NCBI RefSeq assembly: GCF_000234355.1
Contig: NZ_AGQV01000007.1
Location: 1-64,000, forward strand
From: Gluconobacter morbifer G707
Lineage (GTDB): Bacteria > Pseudomonadota > Alphaproteobacteria > Acetobacterales > Acetobacteraceae
DNA length: 64,000 nucleotides
Reading direction: 5' to 3'
In this document: in pieces, positions 25,091-34,840 of the stretch
How positions within the stretch are numbered: position 1 is the first letter of the stretch
How the letters are laid out: each line of letters begins with the position of its first letter
Translations under genes and position numbers: made by a program
Notes under the pieces: generated by a model
The model's database searches: none
What the model saw: only the letters and a program-made list of their open reading frames with translations
What the model was told of the DNA's origin: nothing

Positions 25091-27073
25091 ATGAGCAAAC
25101 CGACTTCCACGATTCCCACCTATGGCCGCTATCCGGAACTGGACCGCGTCCGTCTTCCGTCCGACATGCGGAACCTGTCCGTTGACCAGCTCAAGCAGCT
25201 GGCCGAGGAGCTGCGCTCCGAAACGGTGGACGCCGTCTCCACGACAGGCGGCCATCTCGGCGCGTCCCTCGGCGTGGTCGAACTGACCGTCGCCCTTCAT
25301 GCCGTCTTCAACACTCCCGATGACCGGATCATCTGGGATGTCGGGCATCAGGCCTATCCGCACAAGATCCTGACCGGCCGCCGCGACCGCATCCGCACCC
25401 TGCGTCAGCCAAACGGCCTGTCCGGCTTCACCCGCCGCGTGGAGAGCGAATACGATCCGTTCGGCGCAGCCCACTCCTCCACCTCCATTTCCGCCGGCCT
25501 CGGCATGGCGGTGGCGCATCACCTGCGCGCCGAGGAAGACCCGAGCTATCACGAGCGCAACGTAATCGCCGTCATCGGCGATGGTTCCATTTCCGCAGGC
25601 ATGGCCTATGAGGCCATGAACAACGCGGCCGTTGCCGGTCCGGGCGCGAACCGCCTGATCGTGGTCCTCAATGACAACGAAATGTCGATCGCACCTCCGG
25701 TCGGCTCGATGTCGGACTACCTGTCCCGCCTGATGTCCTCGCGTCAGTTCTTCAGCCTTCGTGATCTGGCCGGAAAGGTCGCCAAGCGTCTACCAGGCAA
25801 GATCGAGCGCACCGCCAAGCGCGCCGAGGAATACGCCCGCGGCATGATCACGGGCGGCACGCTGTTCGAGGAACTCGGCTTCTATTATGTCGGTCCGGTC
25901 AACGGCCACGACATGAGCCAGCTCGTCCCCATCCTGCGCAACCTGCGCGATGCCGACGATCAGGGACCGATCCTGCTGCACGTCATCACCGAGAAAGGCC
26001 GCGGCTACAAACCGGCCGAAGCAGCGGGCGACAAATACCACGCCGTCAGCAAGTTCAATGTCGTGACCGGCGAGCAGAAAAAGGCCCCTGCCGGCCCGCC
26101 GAGCTATACATCCGTTTTCAGCCGTGAACTCATGCGCCGCGCCGAAACCGATGACAAGCTGATCACCATCACCGCCGCCATGCCCTCCGGCACCGGCCTC
26201 GGCGCTTTCGCCAAGGCCCATCCGGACCGTTTCTTCGATGTCGGCATTGCGGAACAGCACGCCGTCACATTCGCGGCGGGTATCGCCTCCGAAGGGCTGC
26301 GTCCGTTCTGCGCGATCTATTCCACCTTCCTCCAGCGCGCATATGACCAGGTCGTTCATGACGTCGCGCTCCAGAACCTTCCGGTCCGCTTCGCCATCGA
26401 CCGCGCCGGGCTCGTCGGTGCCGATGGTGCAACCCATGCAGGATCGTTCGACCTGAACTACCTGTGCTGCCTGCCGAACATGGTGGTCATGGCGCCGTCC
26501 GATGAAGTCGAGCTTCTGCACGCCACCGCCACGGCCTGTGAACATGACTCCGGCCCGATCGCCTTCCGTTATCCGCGCGGCAGCGGCATCGGTCTCGACC
26601 TGCCGGAAAAGGGTGAAGTCCTCGAAATCGGCAAGGGCCGGATCGTGCGTGAAGCCCGCCAGGCGCCTGGCGAACGTGGCGGCGTCGCCATCCTTTCGCT
26701 TGGCCCGCGTCTGCACGAATCCCTGAAGGCTGCGGACCAGCTTGCTGCGCAGGGCATCCCCGTCACCGTAGCGGACGCGCGTTTCGCCAAGCCGATCGAT
26801 CACAAGCTGGTCGATGACCTCGCCAGAAAGCATGAAGTTTTCATCACGCTGGAAGAAGGCGCCGCTGGCGGTTTCAGCAGCCAGGTCGTCAGTCACCTTG
26901 CCAAGAACGGTCTGCTCGATACGGTCAAGTTCCGCCCCATGGCCTTCCCTGACCGGTACATCGACCACAACACGCAGGACGCCCAGTATGACGAGGCCGG
27001 ACTGACCGCTCCGCACATCGTTCATACGGCCGCCAGCGCACTGGGCGTCAAGGTCGCCCAGCAATCCGCCTGA
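25091..27073 (+). CDS. dxs: 1-deoxy-D-xylulose-5-phosphate synthase
   Basis: 660-residue thiamine-diphosphate enzyme, first step of the MEP pathway (pyruvate plus glyceraldehyde 3-phosphate). The ThDP-binding block [17 protein letters not shown] is intact, as are the transketolase-like middle ([15 protein letters not shown]) and C-terminal domains. The start is the ATG at 25091, close after ispA; an earlier in-frame start lies inside ispA and is not preferred. Confidence 0.96.
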   Translation: MSKPTSTIPTYGRYPELDRVRLPSDMRNLSVDQLKQLAEELRSETVDAVSTTGGHLGASLGVVELTVALHAVFNTPDDRIIWDVGHQAYPHKILTGRRDRIRTLRQPNGLSGFTRRVESEYDPFGAAHSSTSISAGLGMAVAHHLRAEEDPSYHERNVIAVIGDGSISAGMAYEAMNNAAVAGPGANRLIVVLNDNEMSIAPPVGSMSDYLSRLMSSRQFFSLRDLAGKVAKRLPGKIERTAKRAEEYARGMITGGTLFEELGFYYVGPVNGHDMSQLVPILRNLRDADDQGPILLHVITEKGRGYKPAEAAGDKYHAVSKFNVVTGEQKKAPAGPPSYTSVFSRELMRRAETDDKLITITAAMPSGTGLGAFAKAHPDRFFDVGIAEQHAVTFAAGIASEGLRPFCAIYSTFLQRAYDQVVHDVALQNLPVRFAIDRAGLVGADGATHAGSFDLNYLCCLPNMVVMAPSDEVELLHATATACEHDSGPIAFRYPRGSGIGLDLPEKGEVLEIGKGRIVREARQAPGERGGVAILSLGPRLHESLKAADQLAAQGIPVTVADARFAKPIDHKLVDDLARKHEVFITLEEGAAGGFSSQVVSHLAKNGLLDTVKFRPMAFPDRYIDHNTQDAQYDEAGLTAPHIVHTAASALGVKVAQQSA

Positions 27074-27076
27074 TCC

Positions 27077-27832
27077 ATGGCGAAACGCCGCGCCGACCAG
27101 CTCCTCGTTGACCGGGGACTGGTCGAAAGCCGCACGAAGGCCCAGTCCCTCATCATGGCGGGCCTTGCCTATACGGGTGATCGCCGGATCGCGAAGGCGG
27201 GAGACCAGCTCCCCGAGGACGCGCCTCTGTCCCTCAAGGGGCAGGAGCATCCCTGGGTGTCCCGGGGCGGTCTCAAGCTGATCCATGCCCTTGAACATTT
27301 CGGGCTGGACCCGAAAGGCCGCGTCGCACTGGATGTCGGGGCTTCGACAGGCGGCTTCACGGACGTCCTGCTGACCCACGGCGCCAGCAGGGTCTACGCC
27401 GTGGATGTCGGTCACGGACAGCTCGCATGGAAGATTCGCTCCGATGACCGGGTAGTCGTCATGGAAAAGACAAATGCCCGCCATCTGACCTCTGATGACA
27501 TTCCCGAGCTGGTCGGCATCGTGGTCTGTGACGCCAGCTTCATCGGCCTGCGCACCGTCCTGCCCGCGGCCCTCAGTCTGACCACGCCCGATGCCTGGGC
27601 CGTTGCACTCATCAAACCGCAGTTCGAAGCAGGACGGGCGGAAATCGGCGCCAAGGGCGTCGTGCGCGATCCCTCCGTACATGCCCGCGTCTGTGAGGAA
27701 ATCCGTGAATGGTTTGCCGCCTTTCCCGGATGGGATGTCATCGGCATTGAAGCCAGCCCGATCACCGGCCCCGAAGGCAATCGTGAATTCCTGATCGCCG
27801 CACGGCGCAACGGCGGCCCCGAAGCCGGATAA
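27077..27832 (+). CDS. tlyA: TlyA-family rRNA 2'-O-methyltransferase
   Basis: 251 residues: an N-terminal S4 RNA-binding domain ([20 protein letters not shown]) followed by a FtsJ-like methyltransferase ([15 protein letters not shown] as the SAM site). Related proteins methylate 16S and 23S rRNA; some are annotated as hemolysin A, a name not supported here. It begins 3 bases after dxs. A weak CGCCG/CGGCG hairpin with TTTT follows at 27841-27863. Confidence 0.9.
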   Translation: MAKRRADQLLVDRGLVESRTKAQSLIMAGLAYTGDRRIAKAGDQLPEDAPLSLKGQEHPWVSRGGLKLIHALEHFGLDPKGRVALDVGASTGGFTDVLLTHGASRVYAVDVGHGQLAWKIRSDDRVVVMEKTNARHLTSDDIPELVGIVVCDASFIGLRTVLPAALSLTTPDAWAVALIKPQFEAGRAEIGAKGVVRDPSVHARVCEEIREWFAAFPGWDVIGIEASPITGPEGNREFLIAARRNGGPEAG

Positions 27833-27906
27833 TCCGCTTTCGCCGGACCCTGACGGCGCTTTTCCCTTGGAACTGCGCGCCCCGTCCGTGCTATGGGTCC
27901 GCCGCC

Positions 27907-29118
27907 ATGACCGCCCTCACCCATCCCGACATCCGCCCGCGCATCAATTCCCTGGCTTCCGACGAGCTCAACCAGCTCGAACGAGACCGCATCCATGCGA
28001 AATCCGCCCTCTTCGCCCCTCCCGAAGCGCGGCTGGAAGATGGACGGCGTGACCTTGTGGGGCTGAACCGCGAAGAGCTCGCGGCCCTCATGACGGAAAT
28101 CGGCGAAAAGCCCTTCCGTGCCAAGCAGCTCTGGCACTGGATCTATCACCAGGGTGCGACCGATTTTTCAAAGATGAGCACCATTGCCAAACCTATGCAG
28201 GCAAAGCTGGCCGAGCATTTCATCGTCGGGCGCCCCACCACCTCCACGCAACAGACCTCCGTGGACGAAACCCGGAAATTCCTTTTCCGCTTCCGTGACG
28301 GGCAGGAAGCCGAGACCGTTTATATTCCCGACCGCCGGGAAGACCGGGGCGCCGTATGCATTTCCTCGCAAGTCGGTTGCACCCTGTCCTGCACGTTCTG
28401 CCATACCGGAACGCAGAAACTCGTCCGCAATCTCGGCCCCGCCGAGATCGTAGGACAGTTCATGGCGGCACGTGACAGTTATGGTGAATGGCCCAGCCCG
28501 ACCGGAGATACGCCCCGCCTGCTCTCCACCATCGTCCTGATGGGCATGGGTGAGCCACTTTACAATTACGAGAATGTCGCTAAGGCCATGAAGATCGTCA
28601 TGGATGGCGACGGCATCGCCCTCTCCCGCCGCCGCATCACCCTGTCCACCTCCGGCGTCGTCCCGATGATGGACCGCTGCGGAGACGAACTCGGTGTCAA
28701 TCTGGCCATTTCCCTCCATGCCGTCACGAACGAACTGCGCGACCAGATCGTCCCGCTGAACCGCAAATACCCGATCGAGGAGCTGATGGCGGCCTGCAAA
28801 CGCTACCCCGCCGCATCCAACTCCCGCCGCATCACCTTCGAATACATCATGCTCCGGGGCATCAATGACAGCGAAGCCGATGCAAGGGAACTGGTGCGCC
28901 TGATCCGGGATCTGCCCGCAAAGGTGAACCTCATTCCCTTCAATCCGTGGCCGGGTTCGGATTTCCGCCCCTCCACGAAGGAACAGCTCAACAAATTCGC
29001 CAACATTGTCATGGATGCAGGCTTCTCCTCCCCCATCCGCACCCCCCGTGGCCGGGATATTCTCGCGGCCTGCGGACAGCTCAAGACAGAAAGCGAACGC
29101 CAGCGGAAAAGCGGCTGA
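27907..29118 (+). CDS. rlmN: Dual-specificity rRNA/tRNA methyltransferase RlmN
   Basis: 403-residue radical SAM enzyme that methylates C2 of adenosine in 23S rRNA (A2503 in E. coli numbering) and some tRNAs. The CxxxCxxC cluster is in [23 protein letters not shown] and [17 protein letters not shown] blocks are typical. A C-terminal cysteine (DILAACGQL) corresponds to the methyl-carrying residue. Same strand as tlyA after a 74-base gap. Confidence 0.94.
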   Translation: MTALTHPDIRPRINSLASDELNQLERDRIHAKSALFAPPEARLEDGRRDLVGLNREELAALMTEIGEKPFRAKQLWHWIYHQGATDFSKMSTIAKPMQAKLAEHFIVGRPTTSTQQTSVDETRKFLFRFRDGQEAETVYIPDRREDRGAVCISSQVGCTLSCTFCHTGTQKLVRNLGPAEIVGQFMAARDSYGEWPSPTGDTPRLLSTIVLMGMGEPLYNYENVAKAMKIVMDGDGIALSRRRITLSTSGVVPMMDRCGDELGVNLAISLHAVTNELRDQIVPLNRKYPIEELMAACKRYPAASNSRRITFEYIMLRGINDSEADARELVRLIRDLPAKVNLIPFNPWPGSDFRPSTKEQLNKFANIVMDAGFSSPIRTPRGRDILAACGQLKTESERQRKSG

Positions 29119-29193
29119 ATCCGCAAGGTTTCCGAACCACGCGCAGGATGCTAGAAACGCAGGCCTAACGAACACCACAAGGACCACGCAGTT

Positions 29194-30426
29194 ATGAGCG
29201 CCCATCAGGACGTCAAGAAAGTCGTTCTCGCCTATTCCGGCGGGCTGGATACCTCGGTTATTCTCCGCTGGCTCCAGAAGACCTATAACTGTGAGGTTGT
29301 CACCTTTACCGCCGACCTCGGACAGGGCGAGGAACTGGAACCGGCCCGCAAAAAGGCCGAAATGTTCGGCGTGAAGGAAATCTTCGTCGAGGATCTGCGC
29401 GAGACCTTCGTGAAGGACTTCGTGTTCCCGATGTTCCGCGCCAACACGCTCTATGAAGGCCAGTATCTCCTGGGCACCTCCATTGCGCGCCCGCTGATCT
29501 CCCAGCGCCAGATCGAAATCGCAGAGGCCGTCGGCGCTGACGCCGTGGCCCACGGCGCTACCGGCAAGGGCAACGATCAGGTCCGCTTCGAACTGAGCTA
29601 TTACGCCCTGAAGCCGGATGTGAAGGTCATCGCGCCCTGGCGTGAATGGGACCTGACGTCCCGGTCGAAGCTGCTGGCCTTCGCCGAGGAAAACCAGATC
29701 CCCGTTACGAAGGACAAGCGCGGCGAAGCCCCCTTCTCCGTGGATGCCAACCTCCTGCACTCGTCTTCCGAAGGCAAGATGCTCGAAGATCCCGCCATCC
29801 CGCCGGAAGAGATGGTGTTCCAGCGCACGATCGCGCCTGAAGACGCTCCCGACAAGGCAACCGAGATCAGCATCGATTTCGTGGAAGGGGACCCGGTCGC
29901 CATCAATGGCGTGGCAATGAGCCCCGCCACCCTTCTGACGCGCCTGAACGAACTGGGACGCGAAAACGGCATCGGCCGTCTGGACATCGTGGAAAACCGC
30001 TTCGTCGGCATGAAGTCCCGCGGCATTTACGAAACGCCGGGTGGCACCATCCTCCTTGCCGCCCACCGCGCCATGGAAAGCATCACGCTCGACCGTGAAG
30101 CAGCCCACCTCAAGGACAGCATCATGCCGCGCTACGCGGAGCTGATCTATAACGGCTTCTGGTTCTCGCCGGAACGCCGGATGCTTCAGGCCCTGATCGA
30201 CACCAGCCAGCATTCCGTGACTGGCCGTGTGCGCATGAAGCTTTATAAGGGAAATGTCGTCTGCGTCGGCCGTGAAAGCCCAAACAGCCTGTATGATGCC
30301 CGTGTCGTGACTTTCGAGGACGACGAAGGTGCCTATAATCAGCAGGATGCCCAGGGTTTCATCAAGCTGAACGCCCTGCGCCTACGCCTTGGTAGCCAGA
30401 TCGGCCGCCGTGGCGGTGCGCTCTGA
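29194..30426 (+). CDS. argG: Argininosuccinate synthase
   Basis: 410-residue ArgG, joining citrulline and aspartate in arginine biosynthesis. The ATP site [14 protein letters not shown] is at about residues 10-23, and the [11 protein letters not shown] and [14 protein letters not shown] blocks are intact. AAGGA lies 10 bases before the ATG. No other arg genes are in this window. Confidence 0.97.
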   Translation: MSAHQDVKKVVLAYSGGLDTSVILRWLQKTYNCEVVTFTADLGQGEELEPARKKAEMFGVKEIFVEDLRETFVKDFVFPMFRANTLYEGQYLLGTSIARPLISQRQIEIAEAVGADAVAHGATGKGNDQVRFELSYYALKPDVKVIAPWREWDLTSRSKLLAFAEENQIPVTKDKRGEAPFSVDANLLHSSSEGKMLEDPAIPPEEMVFQRTIAPEDAPDKATEISIDFVEGDPVAINGVAMSPATLLTRLNELGRENGIGRLDIVENRFVGMKSRGIYETPGGTILLAAHRAMESITLDREAAHLKDSIMPRYAELIYNGFWFSPERRMLQALIDTSQHSVTGRVRMKLYKGNVVCVGRESPNSLYDARVVTFEDDEGAYNQQDAQGFIKLNALRLRLGSQIGRRGGAL

Positions 30427-30449
30427 TCCAGAAGACCTGCCGGGGGACC

Positions 30450-30947
30450 ATGACCAGTCTGATTCGCCTTACCTCTGCTCTTGCCCTGTGCGGTGCATTC
30501 CTCCTTTCGGGATGCGCCGGCCACCATCACGAAGATGATTCCGACCTGACGCCTGAACAGTTCATGGCCAAGGTCAAGGCGGAGCCGGGGGTCAAGACCC
30601 TTCCTGACGGCCTGTCCTACAAGGTCCTGAAATCAGGCCCGAAGGACGGGGACAGCCCACACCGCGGCTCGACCATCATGGTGATCTATGAAGGACGCCT
30701 CCCGGATGGCGGCATCTTCGACAGCTCCGACCAGCACGGCAGCGGCGCCTACATGGAAATGCCGCTCGATGGCCTGGTCGATGGCTGGCTCGAAGCCCTG
30801 CCCATGATGCATGTGGGTGACGAATGGATGCTCTACCTGCCGCCGAAACTCGGCTACGGCAAGCGCTCCATGGGCATCATCCCGCCGAACAGCCCGCTGA
30901 TCTTCAAGATCCAGCTGCTCGGCGTCAACAACGGCGGCGGCCAGTAA
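30450..30947 (+). CDS. FKBP-type peptidyl-prolyl isomerase lipoprotein
   Basis: 165 residues with signal peptide and lipobox LSGC near residue 23, then an FKBP domain (VMVIYEGRLPDGGIFDSS-like block; LPMMHVGDEWMLYLPPKLGYG). Expected to be a periplasm-facing lipoprotein aiding protein folding, similar to FkpA or Mip but shorter because the dimerisation helices are missing. It follows argG by 23 bases and converges with tdk. Confidence 0.88.
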   Translation: MTSLIRLTSALALCGAFLLSGCAGHHHEDDSDLTPEQFMAKVKAEPGVKTLPDGLSYKVLKSGPKDGDSPHRGSTIMVIYEGRLPDGGIFDSSDQHGSGAYMEMPLDGLVDGWLEALPMMHVGDEWMLYLPPKLGYGKRSMGIIPPNSPLIFKIQLLGVNNGGGQ

Positions 30948-30960
30948 AAGGCCCCCGCAC

Positions 30961-30997
30961 CCTGCCGGAAGGACGCTCCTATGATCCTTCCGGCAGG
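30961..30997. repeat. Perfect 13-base inverted repeat spanning the tdk stop codon
   Basis: Arms CCTGCCGGAAGGA (30961-30973) and TCCTTCCGGCAGG (30985-30997) with an 11-base loop between convergent fkpA-like and tdk genes. The right arm codes for the last residues of thymidine kinase and the loop contains its stop. It could end transcription both ways, though only a short, distant T-run (minus strand, about 30957-30945) is present. Confidence 0.65.
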
Positions 30998-31521
30998 CTC
31001 CAGTGTGCATCGCAGCGCGCCTCGTAAAGTTCTCCGTCACCTGTTTCCAGAAGACGTCCCGTCTCGTGGATCTTGGCCGTCCACCGCGCGGGCTGACCAC
31101 AGACATGACAGCGCGCAGAAAGCGTGATCACTTCATCCGCCCGCGCCATCAGCCGCGCCGTGACATGAAACGGCTGCTGGCGGTAATCCGTATCAAGCCC
31201 ACCAACAGTGATGTCCGCACCGCGCGCCCGTGCCTCCAGCAACTGCGCAACGATATCGCCGTCATAATGGGGCGCGATCATGAACTGCGCCTCATCCAGA
31301 ACAATATGCTGCGCCAGATCCGCTTCCGCTGGCCAAGACCAGACCGACCGTGCCGCCAGATGGGACCCGTCACGACTGACGAGCTCCGCTCCATCCCGGG
31401 TGTCGAATCCCGGTTTCAGCGCCAGAACGTCCCTGCAGCCACGCGCCGCCGCGATCAGATGTGAGGATTTTCCTGCGAACATCGGCCCCACATAAAGGAT
31501 AAGGCGTCCTGTGGCGGTCAT
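30979..31521 (-). CDS. tdk: Thymidine kinase
   Basis: 180 residues from the ATG at 31521, which has AAAGGAGA upstream; a longer open frame extends to 31926 but has no support. P-loop GPMFAGKSS near residue 12, the DEAQF catalytic block and a zinc-binding CHVC pair toward the C-terminus define the type II enzyme. It salvages thymidine. Divergent from the cytochrome gene pair. Confidence 0.92.
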   Translation of the reverse strand: MTATGRLILYVGPMFAGKSSHLIAAARGCRDVLALKPGFDTRDGAELVSRDGSHLAARSVWSWPAEADLAQHIVLDEAQFMIAPHYDGDIVAQLLEARARGADITVGGLDTDYRQQPFHVTARLMARADEVITLSARCHVCGQPARWTAKIHETGRLLETGDGELYEARCDAHWSLPEGS

Positions 31522-31617
31522 GTCGTCTCCTTTGCACTTACCGTCATCAGCCCTATCGCAGCGCTTTTGCCAACCCCGCTCTTGCTGAATGCGGACCGAA
31601 AATGCGACAAAAGCAGC

Positions 31618-32103
31618 GTGATCAGAATAGACCCCGCAATCCGGCTTCCACTCTTCCTCGCGATCTTCATGGTGATCGTGTTCGTGATCGGACATGCGTG
31701 GGAAAACCGGGAGCGTGCCGCCCGGGAATATTCCAATGAATGCAGCATCTGCCATCACGGCGGCCACGGACAGGTTTCCGAAGTTGCGCCCATCTTCGGG
31801 CGTGTCGGCCCCATCGCCCTGACGCCTGAAGGACATCATTACATCATCGACGTGCTGCTCAACGGACTCGACGGTCCCATCACCGCGAACGGTGCCCGAT
31901 ACGACAGTTCCATGCCGTCCTTCCACAGACTGCCGAACGACGAAATCGCCCGTATCCTAACCTTCGTCGCCCGTCAGGAAATGACAGCCGGCGGCCCTGT
32001 CTTCACCGCCAGTGAAATAGCACAGGCGCGCAAACACCCCCTCTCTCCTCACGAAGTCCTTCAGGAGCGGCAGAGGCTGGAACATCAGATTTCCATTCCA
32101 TGA
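31618..32103 (+). CDS. Membrane-anchored c-type cytochrome
   Basis: About 161 residues from GTG 31618 (TTG 31567 is a longer alternative). One N-terminal membrane helix (LPLFLAIFMVIVFVIGHAW) then a periplasmic monoheme domain: heme-attachment CSICHH and a likely axial methionine in SSMPSFHRL. Its stop overlaps the ATG of the next gene, a clear paralogue, as ATGA. It probably carries electrons in the periplasm; partner dehydrogenase unknown. Confidence 0.78.
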   Translation: MIRIDPAIRLPLFLAIFMVIVFVIGHAWENRERAAREYSNECSICHHGGHGQVSEVAPIFGRVGPIALTPEGHHYIIDVLLNGLDGPITANGARYDSSMPSFHRLPNDEIARILTFVARQEMTAGGPVFTASEIAQARKHPLSPHEVLQERQRLEHQISIP

Positions 32104-32549
32104 AACGGGTCATGCTTCCCGCGTTTCTGGCGCTTTCCTGCTGCGGCCCCAAACCGGCAGGCAAGGTCGTCTATGGTCCCCATTGCGGAATCTGCCACCA
32201 TGGCGGCGGTGGAATGCCGGGCGAAATCCCCCCTCTTGTAGGACGCCTCGACCTGATTGCCAGCACACCGGAAGGGCGGCATTACCTCGTGGACGTCATC
32301 CTTGACGGACTGCGCGGCCCTTTCGTGACCCAGGGGTACAGATACGATTTCTCAATGCCCCCGTTCCGCAGACTTCTTGACGACCAGCAGGTCGCCGATG
32401 TCCTGAACTGGCTGATCGAACGTGGAGACTCCCGTCCCGCCCCCAGAATCACGCCCCAGGAGGTCGCACGCGCCAGAGCGCAACCCGGCCACCCGGCCGC
32501 CACCTACCACGAACGCCAGATCCTCGATGGGAAGTATCCGCTTCCCTGA
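32100..32549 (+). CDS. Secreted c-type cytochrome, paralogue of the upstream gene
   Basis: 149 residues with an N-terminal signal sequence (MKRVMLPAFLALSCCG; cysteine position hints at a lipoprotein, but the lipobox is imperfect). Heme site CGICHHGGGG and axial-Met block FSMPPFRRL. It shares the order of motifs TPEG-HY-VDV-LDGL-GP and the SMP block with the previous gene, so the pair looks like a tandem duplication. Translationally coupled through ATGA. Confidence 0.78.
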   Translation: MKRVMLPAFLALSCCGPKPAGKVVYGPHCGICHHGGGGMPGEIPPLVGRLDLIASTPEGRHYLVDVILDGLRGPFVTQGYRYDFSMPPFRRLLDDQQVADVLNWLIERGDSRPAPRITPQEVARARAQPGHPAATYHERQILDGKYPLP

Positions 32550-32592
32550 CCGACCGCTTTCTTTTGCCACACACAAGTCGAAGACAGACATC

Positions 32593-33582
32593 ATGCAGCG
32601 TGTATTTTCCGGCATCCAGCCGACCGGTATCCCCCATCTTGGCAACTATCTCGGCGCCATCCGCAACTGGGTCACGCTCCAGGCGGATCATGACTGCGTG
32701 TTCTGTCTGGTGGACCTGCATTCCATCACCATGCCCTGGACCCCTGCGACACTGCGTGAGCAGACCCTCGGCTCGGCAGCCTGCCTTCTGGCCGCAGGCA
32801 TCGAACCGACGCGGCTTTACAACCAGTCCGCCCTCAGCGCCCACGCCCGCCTGGGATGGATCTTCAACTGCGTCGCCCGTCTGGGATGGCTCAACCGCAT
32901 GACCCAGTTCAAGGACAAGGCCGGCAAGAACCGGGAGAACCACTCGGCAGGCCTCTACGTCTATCCGAACCTCATGGCCGCGGACATTCTCGCCTTCCAC
33001 GCGACCCGCGTTCCCGTCGGAGATGACCAGCGCCAGCATATCGAACTGGCCAATGACATCGCCCAGAAATTCAACCACGACATGGGCGTGGACTTCTTTC
33101 CGGAAATCGAGGCCTTCATCCCCCCGGCCGCCGCACGGGTCATGAGCCTGCGTGACGGCAGCAAAAAGATGTCCAAATCCGATCCGTCCGATCAGAGCCG
33201 CATCGTGCTGACGGACACCGCAGACGAAATCGCCCTGAAAATCCGTCGCGCCAAAACGGATTCAGAGCCGCTGCCCAGCGAATGGGCCGGTCTCTCCGAG
33301 CGCCCGGAAGCGCGTAACCTCGTCTCGATCTACGCAGCCATGGCGGACGAAACGCCGGAAACCGTTCTCTCCAGATTCGGCGGTCAGGGCTTCGGCCCCT
33401 TCAAGACGGCGCTGGCAGACCTTCTGGTCACGAAACTTGCGCCCGTCGCCACGGAAACCAACCGCCTGCTCCAGGACGAAGCTCACCTGCTCTCCGTCCT
33501 GCGCGCCGGCGCAGACCGCGCCAACAGCATTTCCGAACCCATCGTGCAGGAAGCCGAACGGCTGGTCGGCTTCCTGCGCTAG
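32593..33582 (+). CDS. trpS: Tryptophanyl-tRNA synthetase
   Basis: 329-residue class I synthetase. The HIGH-equivalent is HLGNYLG near residue 15 and the KMSKS loop is intact (SKKMSKSDPSD). The start is the ATG at 32593 in the usual MQRVFSGIQPTG context; a longer frame within the cytochrome gene is rejected. Converges with lpxB with only 7 bases between stops. Confidence 0.96.
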   Translation: MQRVFSGIQPTGIPHLGNYLGAIRNWVTLQADHDCVFCLVDLHSITMPWTPATLREQTLGSAACLLAAGIEPTRLYNQSALSAHARLGWIFNCVARLGWLNRMTQFKDKAGKNRENHSAGLYVYPNLMAADILAFHATRVPVGDDQRQHIELANDIAQKFNHDMGVDFFPEIEAFIPPAAARVMSLRDGSKKMSKSDPSDQSRIVLTDTADEIALKIRRAKTDSEPLPSEWAGLSERPEARNLVSIYAAMADETPETVLSRFGGQGFGPFKTALADLLVTKLAPVATETNRLLQDEAHLLSVLRAGADRANSISEPIVQEAERLVGFLR

Positions 33583-33589
33583 GGCAGGA

Positions 33590-34840
33590 TCAGATCTTTC
33601 TGGGCGACCGGGAAACCGGCTCGTTCAGAAGGTCCAGGATTTCCTCCGCAGCGGCATCGGACGGTGTTCCATTGTCCGGCGCCAACCTGTGCAGCACGTC
33701 GTCAAACGCCATGCGCTGCTTCTCCACCGCCACCGGATCGCTCAGAAGCCGCGACACGACTGCCGCAAGTTTCTGGGGCGTGCAGTTTTCCTGCAGCAGC
33801 TCCGGAACAACCTCCCGGCCCGCCAGCAGATTGACCATCGCCACATAGGGAACCTTGATGAGACGCCGCGCAATCGTCGCCGTCACCGGGTTGACCCTGT
33901 AGGTCACGGCCATGGGAACACCCCCCATCGCCAGTTCAAGCGTCGATGTCCCTGACTTGGTCAGCGCAGCCTGCGCCGCCGCAAAGGCATCATGCTTGTC
34001 GTGAATGTCCGTCACGATATGCGGCTGGATCGGCCATTTCCGGATCATGTTGCGGATCGTGGGCGCAATGACCGGAGCGATGGGAATAACCGGCGAAATA
34101 TTCGGATAATCCTTGCGCAGGATATCCAGCATCCGGCGGAAAATCGGCAGCAGCCTCGGCGCTTCGGAACGGCGGCTCCCCGGCATCAGGATCAGGACCG
34201 GAGCATCCGCAGGAATGTTGTGACGCTTGCGGAAACGCTCGGCATTGCCATGCCGCACACCCGACTGAAGAACCGGATGCCCCACGAACCGCCCTTCCAG
34301 TCCGCGCTCTGCGAACCATTCAGGCTCGAACGGAAGCAGACACAGCAGCCGGTCCCAGAGCCCGGGAAATTCCTTGACCCGGTTTTCCTTCCAGGCCCAG
34401 ACCTGCGGCGCAACGTAATGGACACGCTTGATCCCGGAACGCTCGATCTTCTGGAGAAGACGCAGGGCAAAACCCGGACTGTCGATCGTGACGACCAAGT
34501 CGGGCTTGCGCAGTTCGATGTCCTGAACCGCCTCCAGCAGCCTCTGGGACAGCTTGCGCACACGCGGCAGGACTTCCACCAGCCCCATGACCGCCAGATC
34601 GCTCATCGGAAACAGGCTGTGCAGCCCAAGCGCCTCCATGCGCCCGCCACCCACTCCGGCAAACACCAGCGAAGGGTCACGCGCATGAAGCGCCTGCATC
34701 AGCCGGGCACCAATCACATCCCCGCTGGCCTCACCCGCCAGAATCCAGATCACGCGCCCATATCGGGGCATGGCTCCCGCTTTCGCAGGAACCTTTCCAA
34801 CATCCTGACCGCCCGATCCGGCTTCCGACAGAGAATTCAT
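33590..34840 (-). CDS. lpxB: Lipid-A-disaccharide synthase
   Basis: 416-residue peripheral inner-membrane glycosyltransferase joining UDP-2,3-diacylglucosamine and lipid X. ILAGEASGDVIGARLM is the family start block; VAPQVWAWKENRVKEF and GTSTLELAMGGVPM are conserved later. The ATG at 34840 overlaps the pheT stop as ATGA; ATG at about 34771, just before the conserved block, is an alternative. It is read with pheST, which is an unusual neighbour for a lipid A gene. Confidence 0.93.
   Translation of the reverse strand: MNSLSEAGSGGQDVGKVPAKAGAMPRYGRVIWILAGEASGDVIGARLMQALHARDPSLVFAGVGGGRMEALGLHSLFPMSDLAVMGLVEVLPRVRKLSQRLLEAVQDIELRKPDLVVTIDSPGFALRLLQKIERSGIKRVHYVAPQVWAWKENRVKEFPGLWDRLLCLLPFEPEWFAERGLEGRFVGHPVLQSGVRHGNAERFRKRHNIPADAPVLILMPGSRRSEAPRLLPIFRRMLDILRKDYPNISPVIPIAPVIAPTIRNMIRKWPIQPHIVTDIHDKHDAFAAAQAALTKSGTSTLELAMGGVPMAVTYRVNPVTATIARRLIKVPYVAMVNLLAGREVVPELLQENCTPQKLAAVVSRLLSDPVAVEKQRMAFDDVLHRLAPDNGTPSDAAAEEILDLLNEPVSRSPRKI

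Noticed and set aside
25790-27682. 630-codon open frame opposite dxs and tlyA
   Set aside because: Shadow of conserved coding sequence; no recognisable domain.
27077-27832. Hemolysin
   Set aside because: TlyA homologues are often labelled hemolysin A, but the S4 plus FtsJ-like domains indicate an rRNA methyltransferase.
28168-30213. 681-codon open frame on the minus strand opposite rlmN and argG
   Set aside because: It is antisense to two well-supported genes, its composition is that of a high-GC shadow frame, and no motif or ribosome site supports it.
30979-31926. 315-residue thymidine kinase fusion
   Set aside because: The extra N-terminal part has no sensible composition; a strong ribosome site before ATG 31521 gives the normal 180-residue enzyme.
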